NCBI GenBank assembly: GCA_002189035.1
Contig: CM007990.1
Location: 5,332,001 to 5,396,000, forward strand
Length of the DNA stretch: 64,000 nucleotides
DNA from: Utricularia gibba
Lineage: Eukaryota; Streptophyta; Magnoliopsida; Lamiales; Lentibulariaceae
Direction: 5' to 3'
Shown here: piece by piece, positions 46,625 through 58,900 of the stretch
How the letters are laid out: each line of letters starts with the position of its first letter
Numbering within the stretch: the stretch's first letter is position 1
Translations under genes and position numbers: made by a program
The notes under the pieces: generated by a model
What the model was told of the DNA's origin: nothing
Seen by the model: the letters and a program-made list of their open reading frames with translations, nothing else
Databases searched by the model: none

Positions 46625-48839
46625 TCAAAGACCTGTGTTCTGCGATAAGGCAGCATCAACTATCTCCTTGATAAATGTTCTGAAGCAATCTGTGCAGGTG
46701 TTGGGCAACAGGATTGGTTTCTGAAGAAAGGAAGTGTTATTGACATGTGAGCATGCAGGTACTGGGATTGAACAGAAACCAGGTCTGTGGGCTTCGAAAC
46801 CACACGCAGCTAATATGGAGTGTGTCGCGCGTCTAGCGACCTCCTTGAATGCATCAGCATCTGGGTGAAGACAAGAGGCTAGTTATTACAGATGAAATGG
46901 ATAATGCTATGCACGCATGGCAGGAGCCTAAATGGAAGCATTCAAAATACTACTTGTAGTATGGGAAAGCGAAAATGCACTGATCATGTACCTAGTTTCT
47001 CCTTTTTTGTTCGAAGTTCCAAGTAGCGTTTCACCTGAGATCGAACCTCGCTCTTTGCCTCATCATACTTCTGAGTGGGAAGACTTGTACTTTCCAATCT
47101 TTTCTTTCTAGCAGCATGGCTGCCAGCACTACTGCATGAAAGGGGAGCTTTGTGAACCCCACTATCTGTATCCGAAGACATTGACTCCGATGCAGTCGAG
47201 CTCATGGGTACTTTTACAGAACTCCTTGTGATGTTCTCTAAGTTTCTTGGACAAGGATTTACGGGTGAGTTATGAGCATTGAATGATTCTGGTTCCAAGT
47301 GAGCTCGTGAATTGGTTGTCGTTGACCCCATTGCATCACCATAGAAAGGTCTCCTCATTGACCCCTCGAACCTACGTTCCATGGGGAATGACTCTTCATG
47401 CAAATCTCTTTCAAGTGAATGATTATTATGATATCCAGATCCAATACTCACAGCATTCCGTGATGATCCTCTTCTGGTATCGGGGATTACTCTGTGAATG
47501 TGAGACACATTTCGACCATTTCCATGGCCATTCGACTTCATGCATTCCTGAGACCTAATGCTGGAACTTTCATGCCTCTGAGTAATAGCCTTGGCTTTAT
47601 CCATCATTTTCCAAGCTTTCTGTATCTCATGTTCCCTATCATCAGCTTTCGGCAGAGAAGAACTGCATTGAGCTAGTTGCCCACAAGACGCACTAGATAA
47701 TGATTGTTGAGCAACACCACTAGCACAGGAAATCCGACCTGAGCATTCACTATCACCTGTGCTGTTAGAGAACTGCAGGACGCCTCTTTGAATGGCAGTC
47801 CAATTTTTACGCAGTAAACATATGCGGTTGTTCAGATTCCGACGGTAAGGCAAAGTTCTTGTGTTTATCTTGGCTTTATGCTGTGTACCAGAGTTTTGGC
47901 TCACCAAACTAGCTACATCAACAGTATTTACCTCAATAGCAGGACTACTGAGCTGTGATTGCCCAGAATCAATCGAAAGGTTTCTATTCCTCCGAATATC
48001 ACCGGCAGGAGAGTCTCGTACAATATCAAAGATGGAAATCGCTTCCTCTTCTGAAGATATATTTTGACCTCTAACAACTCTAATTGGACATTCAGATTCC
48101 TGATCTGATTCACATTTCAGGCGTTCATCCCTCAAAACGGTACATTCCTGGCAAAACCAGTCACCTTCAGGAACGGTTGCACCCAGACCTATGCAGTAAG
48201 TATGAGCAGCAGTGTCACAAAGATCACATAAAAGAAGTAGAAATTCATCATCTTGGCCAAGACAAACACTGCATCTGATTTCAGAATATGGATCTGGGGG
48301 CCAATTGTCGCATTACCTTGAACATGATAAACCTGCACGGATGAGGAATAGATAAAAAAGCAAAACTTTGACTATTGACACAAAGGTATCCTATCAAATA
48401 CCTGATCACGAACTGGCACTTGAACAACGCGTTCAGAATCGAACACGTGCGGCTTTGCAGGGCGACGAATAGTGGAAAATCTACGCTTACAGAGGGGACA
48501 TTTGGATTCAACTTTCGCCCACTCCATGATACAGAGGAAACAGAAGTAGTGATCGCAGGAGTCGATATACCCCCTGCTAACTCCGGTAGTTCCAGATTCT
48601 GACAAGCAAATTCCGCATGAATCACCGCATAATTCTTCATCCTTGGCGTCATTCGTCACCAGCGTTTCCGGTTCTTCCTGGATTTTGGATTTCCCTTTCG
48701 AAATCAACGAAGTTGGCGATATGAAAGGGGATCCAGGGTCCTCGCTTAGGGTTTTCTGTCGTTTATCTGGGGTAGTTCCCTCGTCCGCACAATCCATAGA
48801 GCTCTTCACCCCTTGATCCTTCCTCGAATTCAACGACAA
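46625..48839 (-). CDS. RING finger plus PHD finger protein with a one-base frame break
   Basis: Three coding exons on the minus strand: 48402-48839, 46992-48332 and 46625-46860. With one missing base allowed for, the protein has about 671 residues. The RING domain is at about 75-120 (CGICLSESG, CDHYFCFLCIMEW, CPLCKRRF). A PHD finger follows (CSVCLGQDDEF, LCDLCDTAAHTYCIGLG, GDWFCQEC). A long Ser-rich, probably disordered, middle part comes next. The last exon, easily missed, encodes DAFKEVARRATHSILAACGF and ends near DCFRTFIKEIVDAALSQ, a conserved plant C-terminal block. As laid out, exon 2 enters as VYHVQGNATIGPQ and loses the PHD frame, meeting a stop at 48189-48191. One extra G in the plus-strand run at 48296-48300 gives IGPPDPYSEIRC and makes all three exon phases agree. 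It is probably a chromatin-linked E3 ligase, but the substrate is unknown. Confidence 0.85.
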
Positions 48840-49744
48840 TTGAGTTAGTTAACAAAAGAAAGGAGGAAAGAAACTAGATGGTGAATGGACAAAGCACGAC
48901 GTGGCGTAATATGATTGATTCATGAGTTTGACTCGTCAGCCCCGCTGCACCTTATTTCCAGCCAACAAAAAACACGGAGGCGCCGCCGCCGGAGAGCAGC
49001 ACCTTGATTCAGCTGAAGTAGTTGCGAAAACGCTAACAAGGCTTGAGTTCAAGAATCACTTGATAGTAGCAGATGGGACTGGCTGCAATGCCGTTTGTGG
49101 GACCGATGTTCCGGCCGCTGTTTTCAGTATATCCATATTGGTTACGTACATCTTGAAATAGAAGTAGATGCATAAAACATTTTTTCGGAAAGAAAAAAAC
49201 ATAAAATTATGATATTAAATGACCAAGTAGACAATATCATATACCAAAAATGTGAATTGTGACATTAGGTATAATATGTCTTTTGCGAAGCTATTTCATC
49301 ATCTCGAAAAAAGTCTCTTAATAAAACACATGTTTTTGAAATAGACAAACAAAAATAGGCCTCTATTAGAAGAAAATGGATGTTTGAAATTTTAAAAAAA
49401 TTGAATTTTGGGATTAGATAAAAAAAATTAAAATTTTGAATAGATAACAAAAATTTCGAACAAGTTTCAAAGATAAAGAGAAGATATCTCATTTGTGTAA
49501 TTGATTTCAAGATTGCCTATAAGACTTACAAATGTTGATTTAAATTTCAATCAAAATTACTTTGTAAAAAATGTATAGAAATTATTTTGAAAATCGAAAT
49601 TTTAGAAAAATTTAAAGCCTTTGTTTAATTGGGCCTCTGGGACTCCCTAAGCGTGGAGACTTATTAGCCCGACTAGCATTCGATCCGAGGGTAATTCCGT
49701 CATTTAAGTGTTCAAGTGTTTTTGTTTATCCATTAAAGAAAAGG

Positions 49745-49753
49745 TATATAAAT
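49745..49753 (+). promoter_or_regulatory. TATA box of POL2A
   Basis: TATATAAAT lies 167-175 bases before the POL2A start codon, in the correct orientation. A transcription start about 30 bases downstream, near 49775-49780, would be expected. The assignment is by motif only. Confidence 0.55.
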
Positions 49754-49763
49754 GTTTCTACGC

Positions 49764-49771
49764 GCGGGAAA
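49764..49771 (+). promoter_or_regulatory. E2F binding site upstream of POL2A
   Basis: GCGGGAAA, the reverse complement of the consensus TTTCCCGC, sits within CGCGCGGGAAA. It lies between the TATA box and the start codon of a replication polymerase. E2F sites of this type drive S-phase expression of plant DNA replication genes. The motif is seen; its activity is inferred. Confidence 0.65.
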
Positions 49772-49919
49772 TGGTGGCCATTTTCCTCACCCTCACCCGC
49801 CACAATCTTGCTTCCCTCTCCTCCCTCGTGAATCGTATCACGGCGGCGGCGCCCGGAACGTGCCTTATTGACATATGTTTTTCTTTTATCTGCGTCGAAT
49901 CTAACTTGAGGAAAAAAAG

Positions 49920-52900
49920 ATGAGTGTCTCCGACACTCGGAGGAGAGATTGGGTGGACACTCGAATTTCGAAGAAGCAGAAACTAATTTTAAGCGCTGAG
50001 GAGAAACTCGAGGCGAAGCTCGGAATTGATCTTTTCACGGATGGTGAAAAGCGATTAGGGTGGTTGCTCACGCTAGCATCTGTAAGTTGCATTTTCCGTT
50101 TTGAGTTTTCTTTTCCTTTTTTTTTGTTCAAGTTTAGGCTGAATGCGTTTGCTTCAATCTGTGTATGTTGTTTGGGGTTATGTAATAGTCATCGTGGGAG
50201 GACCAGGATACTCACAAGGAGTACAGCTGCGTTGATTTGTACTTCGTTTGCCAGGTAAGGATTTCAATGATATTAGGAAAATTAGGCGACCTGCTCACTT
50301 CATATTGATGGTTCTTTGAATTTGGATGGATGAAGGATGGGACTGGATTTAAGGCAAAATATAAATTCCGGCCATATTTTTATGTGGCCACCAAGGTGCG
50401 ATATTCTGCATTGAAGTCCGTGGTCGTGATTGAAATTGGTACTGCTAGATATCATTTCTTGCATGTGATTCTTTCATGGCTTTTTTTATAGGAAAAAATG
50501 GAAATGGATGTTGATGCATACTTGAGACGGCGCTATGAAGGTCAAATAGCAGATATTGAGATTCAGGAGAAAGAAGATCTTGATCTTGTAAACAAATCTC
50601 TCCTCCGTTACAATGTCAAAATTTAAATAGGTTTTTTCTAAAATCTATATGCGGAACATAAGATACTCCCATTTTTCTGTGGCTGGTCTCTTAAGTTAGC
50701 AAAATCTCATGAGCTTGACGGAAATTTCATCTGTAATGCATCCTGAGCAGAATTTCAAATCGAGGCAATTCCTAATAGCTTAAATTATTACCAAGTCCTT
50801 TAAGGCATTGATTTTAACTGTATAGAGAATATTAGCATTTTCCAACATGGGTATGACATGCATAACTAACTAATATATCAGGGTGAGCAATGTGAATCAC
50901 GTGAAAAAGTGGCAATTTTATGGAAATGCCATGTGTGTTCTGAGGTACAATGGAGACCAACTTATTGGTCAGTAATAATCTGGTGATGCATGTCTCATTT
51001 TTGCATCAGTTTTGTGTTCAATGAGTTATAATTGCAAACTGCCAATTGTTGTCTTTATCTTCAATTTTCATAGTTTCTAGCCTGCTTTAAATTGAAATTC
51101 TGTGTCTACTTAAGCGACATTGTGAATGTTTTTAGATTTAATGACAGAAAAACCATCTTTCTGGGTTGCGCAAATGCTACCTGAAGATTTCGTTTGATAC
51201 TGTTCAACAACTGATGCAAGTGAAAAAGGATCTTGTGCATATTGTTGAAAGAAACCAAGTCAAGTTGGATGCTGAGGAAGCATACGAGTCCATATTGACA
51301 GGGAAAAGGTTACATGGCTTTTTTTTTTTTTGCATAAATGTGCTTTTAAACTGTCTACGATTTTTTTATACTTTTCAGATAATAGCTGCGTATTCATTTT
51401 TTTCCAAATTCATTTTTTCATTCTTCAGCAATCAGCAGCTTCAAGATTTCATAGATTGCATTGTTGATCTTCGTGAATTTGATGTTCCCTATCATGTTCG
51501 ATTTTCCATTGACAATGGTGCGTGCTGCCTTTCAACCTTTTCTTAGTTTTTATCTTTATTTTTGATGGATTTAACACATCGCATACTTAAATTTTTTTAG
51601 TTTGCACAATTCAGATGTAAGATGTGGTCAATGGTATGATGTAAGTGTATCAGCCACTGGTATCATACTAGAAAAAAGGATGGATCTGTTGCAACGTGCG
51701 GAAGTTCGTGTTTGTGCATTTGATATTGAAACGACAAAACTACCCTTGAAATTCCCAGATGCTGAATATGACTCAATCATGATGATTTCATACATGGTTG
51801 ACGGGAAGGGATACCTTTTAATCAATAGAGAGGTAATTGGATGGATTTTTTTGGTAGATTATGCGGTCTAGAAATATAGAAACTAATCTCCACGCTGGCA
51901 CCTGCGAAATTGAAAAAACGAATCCCATTTAATAGTGTACGTGCATTTAGTATGTGCATCATTAAGTTGGTCTACCTGTCCTCTTTTGCTGCCTGTTCCA
52001 CATCTATAGAATATGTATATTTATTATAGTCATTCATTGCTATTGAGGGTCTCCAAAATAACTTGTGGAACACATGGTGGTCTGCTTGATTGCTGTTTTT
52101 TTTTTTTTTTTTGGCATAGTTTGATTTTTCAATTTTTTTCAGTGTGTTGGAGAGGATATTGAGGATCTTGAGTACACACCTAAACCAGAATATGAAGGGT
52201 ATTTTAAGGTTACCAATGTAAAAAATGAGGTATGGCATTTGTGTACTAACGAGATGCATTATTGTAATGACGCATAGCATCAAGCGTTTGGCTAACTCCT
52301 GATTTTTTTCACTTCTGACAGAAAGAAATTCTCTCCTGTTGGTTTGAGCATATGCAATATATTAAGCCAGGGATATATGCTTCATATAATGGAGACTTTT
52401 TTGATTGGCCATTCCTGGAATCCAGAGCGGCTCACCACGGTTACAATCTAAAAGATGTATGTGTAGCTTAATGACTTTCATATTTCAAAGTTTTAAAGTA
52501 ACCAAGTATTGAATAATTGAATGTTGAATATCTAATTATCAAAAAATGTGCTTGATAGAAACACTCAAGTCCTTCCATGTTGTTGCCATCTGGCAAAAGA
52601 AGCTTCCGGCAGACAAGTTTGGAATATTTATGTAGACTTATCTCACTTACCATGCAGGAGCTTGGATTTCGCTGTGATAAGAACCAAGGTGAATGTCGTG
52701 CCAAGTTTGCTTGCCACCTTGATTGCTTTGCATGGGTCAAGCGTGACAGCTATCTCCCTCAAGGCAGTCATGGTCTAAAGGTGACTCAATCCTTTCTTTC
52801 GCTTTGTATTCTCAATTAATTTTCCTCTTAGCCAGTTACCGCTCATCATCTTTCATGGATGCAGCCTTACACTCCAAGATTTTTTTTCAATTTTATGTAA

Positions 52901-55900
52901 TCCTTCTCTCATATGATTCTTATTCATTCTGCAAGAATTTCAGGCTGTAACTAAAGCTAAATTAGGGTATGATCCATTGGAAGTGAACCCAGAGGATATG
53001 GTTCGATTTGCCAAGGAAAAGCCCCAGGTATATTACAATTTAACCAGTTATGTGTTTTGAAATTTAGGAATATCCATGACTGTTGCATCATTTTTGTTAT
53101 TCTATAAAAGCAATTATTAATTATTTCATAGTTTTTATTTCTAATGCAAGTGTCTAATGACCTTTTGGAAAGGTTGCAATACGCTGAATTTCTTTGCTTG
53201 TTTTGATTTCGTATCACTTTTTACATTATTAGAGAACATCAAACAACTTTTCATGCTAACTGCTGCTCTAGTATAGGCTAGTTACGAACTTTATATGAAC
53301 AATTGTATGTCCAAGCTATTTCATGGCATTTGGGCAATGCATGTATTAAACTGCCGATTACTTTGTCTACCTCCCATTACTTCAAGTCTATTTTGTACTA
53401 GGTTATCACACAAAAGTATTTCATGCTGTTCATGTAGTCAAATGGTAAGAATATTCATGCTGATCTCAGCTTCTTCTGTTGTTTTCCAATTTGCAGATGA
53501 TGGCTTCTTATTCCGTCTCTGATGCTGTTGCTACATACTACCTGTACATGACATATGTTCATCCTTTCATATTCTCCCTTGCCACCATCATTCCCATGCC
53601 ACCAGATGAAGTTTTACGCAAGGGAAGTGGGACACTCTGCGAAATGCTCCTTATGGTTCAGGTTAATGCAAGTTGCTCGAGCTGTGATTTCTCAATGGAG
53701 CCTTGTATACTGTTACATTTTTCAACTTTGTGAGCATCGCTCTATCTGTTCTTGTTGATATGATTGCAGGCATATAAAGCCAATGTTATATGTCCCAACA
53801 AACACCAAAGTGATCCGGAGAAGTTCTATAATAACAAACTTCTTGAGAGCGAAACATACATTGGTGGTCATGTAGAATGTTTAGAAAGTGGGGTTTTCAG
53901 ATCAGATCTGCCTACTAGCTTTAAGCTTGATCCTTCAGCTTTTGAGGTTTACCTTTTCTAATCCCGTTATATGTAGAGTGCAATCTATATGTGCACTAAA
54001 TTATTTGTTCCAAATTTAGAAATTATGATCATTCATTTGTTGAAAATTCCTTTGGAAAATTGCATTATTTGATTCAGATGGCTATCAGCATTCTACTTAG
54101 CTTATCAAATAGGTTAGAGTCCTCATATGCTTCTTGACTCAACTGATCTGCCTGAAATATGCTTCGACAAACTAATTCTTGACAGAATTTTGCATTGTTT
54201 TATTGTGACATAATGTTCATGGTTTTGGTTCTTGTATTGCTTATGTTCTAATATTTTAGGGATCCATTAAGGCCTTGAAGTTTTATTTTGTTCATTGCTT
54301 CATCCTATTGTAAATGTGAATACTTTATCTTTGCAGACACTAATTGAGAATCTAGATCGTGACCTTCAATATGCCATCAGAGTAGAGGGAAAATTCGATA
54401 TAGAAAAAGTCATAAATTACAATGAAGTGAAGAATGCTATCAAGGAAAAGGTACCACAATGTGTTCCCAGAAACAGGGCTTTCCCTCAATCTTTTTTTTT
54501 TTTTTGGAAAAGAGGGATGCATAAGTCTGGTTTTTATCTGTAATTCAGCATGTAAATCCGAAAAATATATGAACTTTTGATATGTGGGTCTTTACACAAT
54601 TTTGAAGTAGCTTTTACTTTTGAAGCTTCTAAATCTGCGAGATGGACCAACACGTGAGGAATGTCCTCTGATATATCATCTGGATGTTGCTGCAATGTAC
54701 CCAAATATTATCTTGACAAACAGACTTCAGGTAATGAATCTTTCTGTTTCTAAAACGCCCCTGGATTATAAGCTAACACTAGTTCTCGTATTTTCTAGCC
54801 CCCTTCCATAGTTACTGATGAAATATGCACTGCGTGTGATTTCAACCGACCTGGGAAACAATGCCTTAGGAAGCTTGAATGGGTTTGGCGTGGCGAGACC
54901 TACATGGCAAAGAGAAGGTTTGGTTTGTGTTGCTCTACCGCATCATACAAATTTTGAAATGTGGGTGTCTATGAATTTATAAATTTTTAAGAATTGTTTC
55001 AATGCCAGTGATTACTACCATCTGAAAACACAAGTTGAATCAGAGTTGTCTTATTCGGGTCTGAGTAAAGCTGACCAAGAATTAAAATTAAAGGATCGTC
55101 TGAAGAAATACTGTCAAAAGGTGCGCAAATCATCCTTCCAGATATGGTTTTAACATAAAGCCTGATTAATCCTGAATAGTATAATGCTTTATGTTCAAAC
55201 CTAAACTTGCAGTATTTCTGTACGTAGAAGATAAATTTGCAGAGGTGTCTTAAGTTCTCTGTGTATCTTTGTTCAGGCATATAAAAGAGTGCTTAACAAG
55301 CCTGTTATGGAGCTTCGAGAGGCTGGAATCTGCATGCGCGAAAACCCATTTTATGTTGATACAGTCCGCAGGTGATCATCTAGGGGTATTATTTTTAGAT
55401 CCTTTCCTGCTCACTTGGAGCTTTCGGAATTCAAATATTCTTTGTTAATCTAAATTCTTGTTATGTGTTATCATTTGGTGTGTGTTCAAAGTTTTCGAGA
55501 TAGAAGGTATGAATACAAGGGACTGAATAAGGTTTGGAAAGGAAAATTGTCTGAGGCGAAGGCTAGTGGGAATTCCATGAAAATCCAGGAAGCTCAGGTA
55601 TGGTGTTTCCTCTTTCTAATATAATCTATAGTTTTTCATTGAATGTATTACGTGATGTCACATCCTTTGCAGGATATGGTAGTTCTCTATGATTCATTGC
55701 AGCTCGCCCATAAGTGCATTCTAAACTCTTTCTATGGATATGTCATGCGGAAGTATGTCCATGCAGTATTCTGTGTTTCTACCACCTTTCTTACAGAAAT
55801 TTATGTTCAATTGGTTCCTTATAATCTAAAGTTCTTAGGGGTGCAAGATGGTATTCAATGGAAATGGCTGGAGTTGTTACTTATACCGGTGCAAAGATCA

Positions 55901-58900
55901 TTCAAAATGCTCGTTTGCTGATTGAAAGAATAGGAAAGCCTCTTGAATTAGATACAGATGGTATCTGGTGCGCTTTACCAGGGTCATTTCCAGAAAACTT
56001 CACGTTTACAACAAGGTATACCATAAGCAACTTCATATCCGTGCTTTCTTAACCCCTTTGTTTTGGTTTTTCTCACAATGTGAATATTATGATTTATCTA
56101 GAACCTCCTTTTGATGGTTTTCCTACTATCTTTTTTTATTTTTTTTGTTAGTTGTGAGCATTTTATCCAAGATATGCTAATTCTCTTTTTTGGAACTTTT
56201 ACTTAGAGACTTGAAGAAGTTTACAATATCATATCCTTGTGTCATGCTTAATGTCGATGTGGCACAAAACAATACCAATGATCAATACCAGGTTTGCAAA
56301 TTTGTCATATTTATTTTACTGTCTCTATTACTATATTAAAAAGCCAAATTTTCATTGCTTGGTGGCTAAAGACGCAGATCATTTAATATCCGTTTAACTT
56401 TAGTGCATTGTGTAACCTGCAGACACTAGAAGATCCTCAAAGCAAGACATACAAAACACACAGTGAATGCTCGATTGAGTTTGAGGTGGATGGGCCATAT
56501 AAGGTGATACGATACAATTGACAGATGAGATTGCCATTTATTTTTGGATCTTAGCTGAAAACTGTCCCAATCTTTCTGGGATTTCTTTTATCACTATCAG
56601 TTCTTTATTTTAGGCAATGATACTACCTGCTTCTAAGGAGGAGGGAATTTTGATTAAGAAACGGTATGCTGTATTTAATGATGATGGTACCTTAGCAGAA
56701 CTAAAGGGTTTCGAGATAAAGCGTAGGGGTGAGCTGAAGCTCATCAAAGTTTTTCAGGTATCTGAGCTGGACTACTTCCTTCACATCTCACTCATTTCTG
56801 CAAGATGCGTGAAAACACTTTTAGGTTACATGTATTTTTTTTCATTCCATATATTTTAATTGACTCCTTTTACGTGCGTATTTTTTTTTCTTAGAATCAA
56901 TGCCAATTTTTCTCTTCTTCCTGATAGTATATTGTTGATAATCTTGCCCTGTCCCTCTTTACAAAATTTCATCTCATGAATCAATAATGTGCATTTTTCA
57001 GGCTGAGTTGTTCGACAAGTTCCTTTATGGGTCAACATTGCAAGAGTGTTATGCTTCTGTTGCTGCTGTAGCAAATCGCTGGCTAGATTTTCTTGACGTA
57101 TGTAAATCTCTTGGCTATGTGTTCTTTTGTTTGAAACACTGTTAAAGGTTGCTTCAAAGCTGAATCTGTACTGCCGAGTGTCCTGCTGGGAGCTAATTCT
57201 TGTTCCAGTCGTCTATGCCACACTATCTTTTTCAAGAGTTTTGGATAGTTGAATCTAAGAAGGAATTGTCTAGAGTGCACTTGCAAGTTTTCCAGATTTA
57301 CGGAGTTGCATGGATTGTTATAATCTTGTATGCTAGTTTGAGAGGAGCTTTACAATATTCAGCCTTTCATATCCAAGACCACAAATGAGCTGCTGATATA
57401 GAAACACTGGATTCCTTCATTTTGTTTTAAGCTATATATCTTGATTTTGCCCACAAAAGAAATCTGGATTTCCTTTTCTTTCTCCTCGTGAACACTAATA
57501 TTAATGGGGTCATCTTGTACTTTCAGAGTCAAGGTTCTGATATTGCTGATAGTGAATTACTGGATTATATTTCTGAATCGAGCACAATGAGCAAGTCTTT
57601 GGTGGAGTATGGTGAACAGAAATCTTGTGCCGTCACTACAGCAAAACGTCTGGCTGATTTCCTTGGGGATGCCATGGTCAGAAATAAAGGTCTTCTATGC
57701 CAGTATGTAGTGGCATGTGAACCAAAGGTAACACCTTTTCAGTTCGTATTGATTGAGAAACTAAGCGTAGGACCATGCGTCTGCTTACAATTATTCAATT
57801 GAATTTCGTATGTCCAATGTCTAGCATTTAGTATCAGATTCAGCCCTTGTAATGTACTTATGTGTTTCACTTTTGGAGTTTCAGAACTTGCTGCTTACCT
57901 TAAACTTCTTATCTTTCCAAGGGAATGCTTTTGTCTTCTTCGGTGGTTTCATCTTGGATTCTCATATTTTCTTATTCAAGGTTATTATACATGGTGATTT
58001 ATGCAGGGAACTCCAGTAAGTGAACGTGCGATTCCTGTTGCTATTTTTGAGACTGAACCAGGTGCATTTTCTTTGAGTTACATTCATATGTTAATCAAAT
58101 ACTTCTGCTAATGCCATACTTGTTTTCAGAGATTATGAAATTCTATGTGAGGAAGTGGTGCAAAGTTTCATCTGAAGTTGGCATCCGCTCAATCATTGAT
58201 TGGTCATATTATAGACAAAGACTTGGCTCAGCTATTCAAAAAATCATCACAATCCCTGCAGCAATGCAGAAGGTCAGAACAAATGTGATGTAATTTATCA
58301 ATATTGGCTTTCTTACCATCTTGCCAAATTTCCAGATTATGAATCCTGTACCGAGGGTGCTTCATCCTGATTGGCTTCACAAGAAGGTGCGTGAGAAGGA
58401 GGACAAATATCGTCAGCGAAAATTGGTTGATGTGTTCAACAGTCACCAGAGAGATGACACTGTGAGAGCGGATCAGCATCCTGAAAAGAATACTGATACA
58501 ATGGATGAACATATTAGAGATATTGAAGACTTCATGCCAGAAAAAAATTATTCACTTAAGCCTCAACCTGCTCATAATCGTCATATCCACAATGATTTAG
58601 AGATGACTAACATGAAGGAAATTTTACACAAAGGTAAGGAGGGAAATGGAGATAAGCATTCTGCTCCATGCTTACAGAAGGTTTTTGAAGGGAATATTGA
58701 CCAGAAGTCAAATTATCATGGATGGCTTGAGTTTAAAAAGAGAAAATGGAAAGAGGATCGCGAAAAAAGAAAGCGGCAAAGGTGATCTGATATTTTTATC
58801 ATCATGTGTGATTGTTTTAAAAGTTTAAAACCACTCAACCAGTAACAAGATTAGAAAATCAATCTTTTTTTCCCTCTGAATGCTAGACTAAATGAAAGCA

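Larger units (their letters stand above)
48840..49919. other. Divergent intergenic region between RING/PHD and POL2A genes
   Basis: About 1.1 kb serve as promoter space for both genes. Bases 49170-49620 are AT-rich. A TATA box at 49745-49753 and an E2F-type site at 49764-49771 mark the POL2A side. GC-rich clusters lie near 48975 and 49843. A frame at 48922-49161 shows no family resemblance. Confidence 0.55.

Noticed and set aside
48294-48316. A 23-base intron in RING/PHD exon 2 (GT...CAG) as the reason for the frame change
   Set aside because: It is far shorter than any normal plant intron, and removing it does not restore the PHD frame.
48922-49161. A 79-residue plus-strand frame between RING/PHD and POL2A
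   Set aside because: No family resemblance; it lies in a divergent promoter region.
55752-55838. POL2A frame continuing past VMRK into a different sequence, as if an exon were replaced
   Set aside because: A normal 86-base intron explains it: donor GTATGT after CGGAA, acceptor TTCTTAG before GGGTGCAAG, restoring [14 protein letters not shown].
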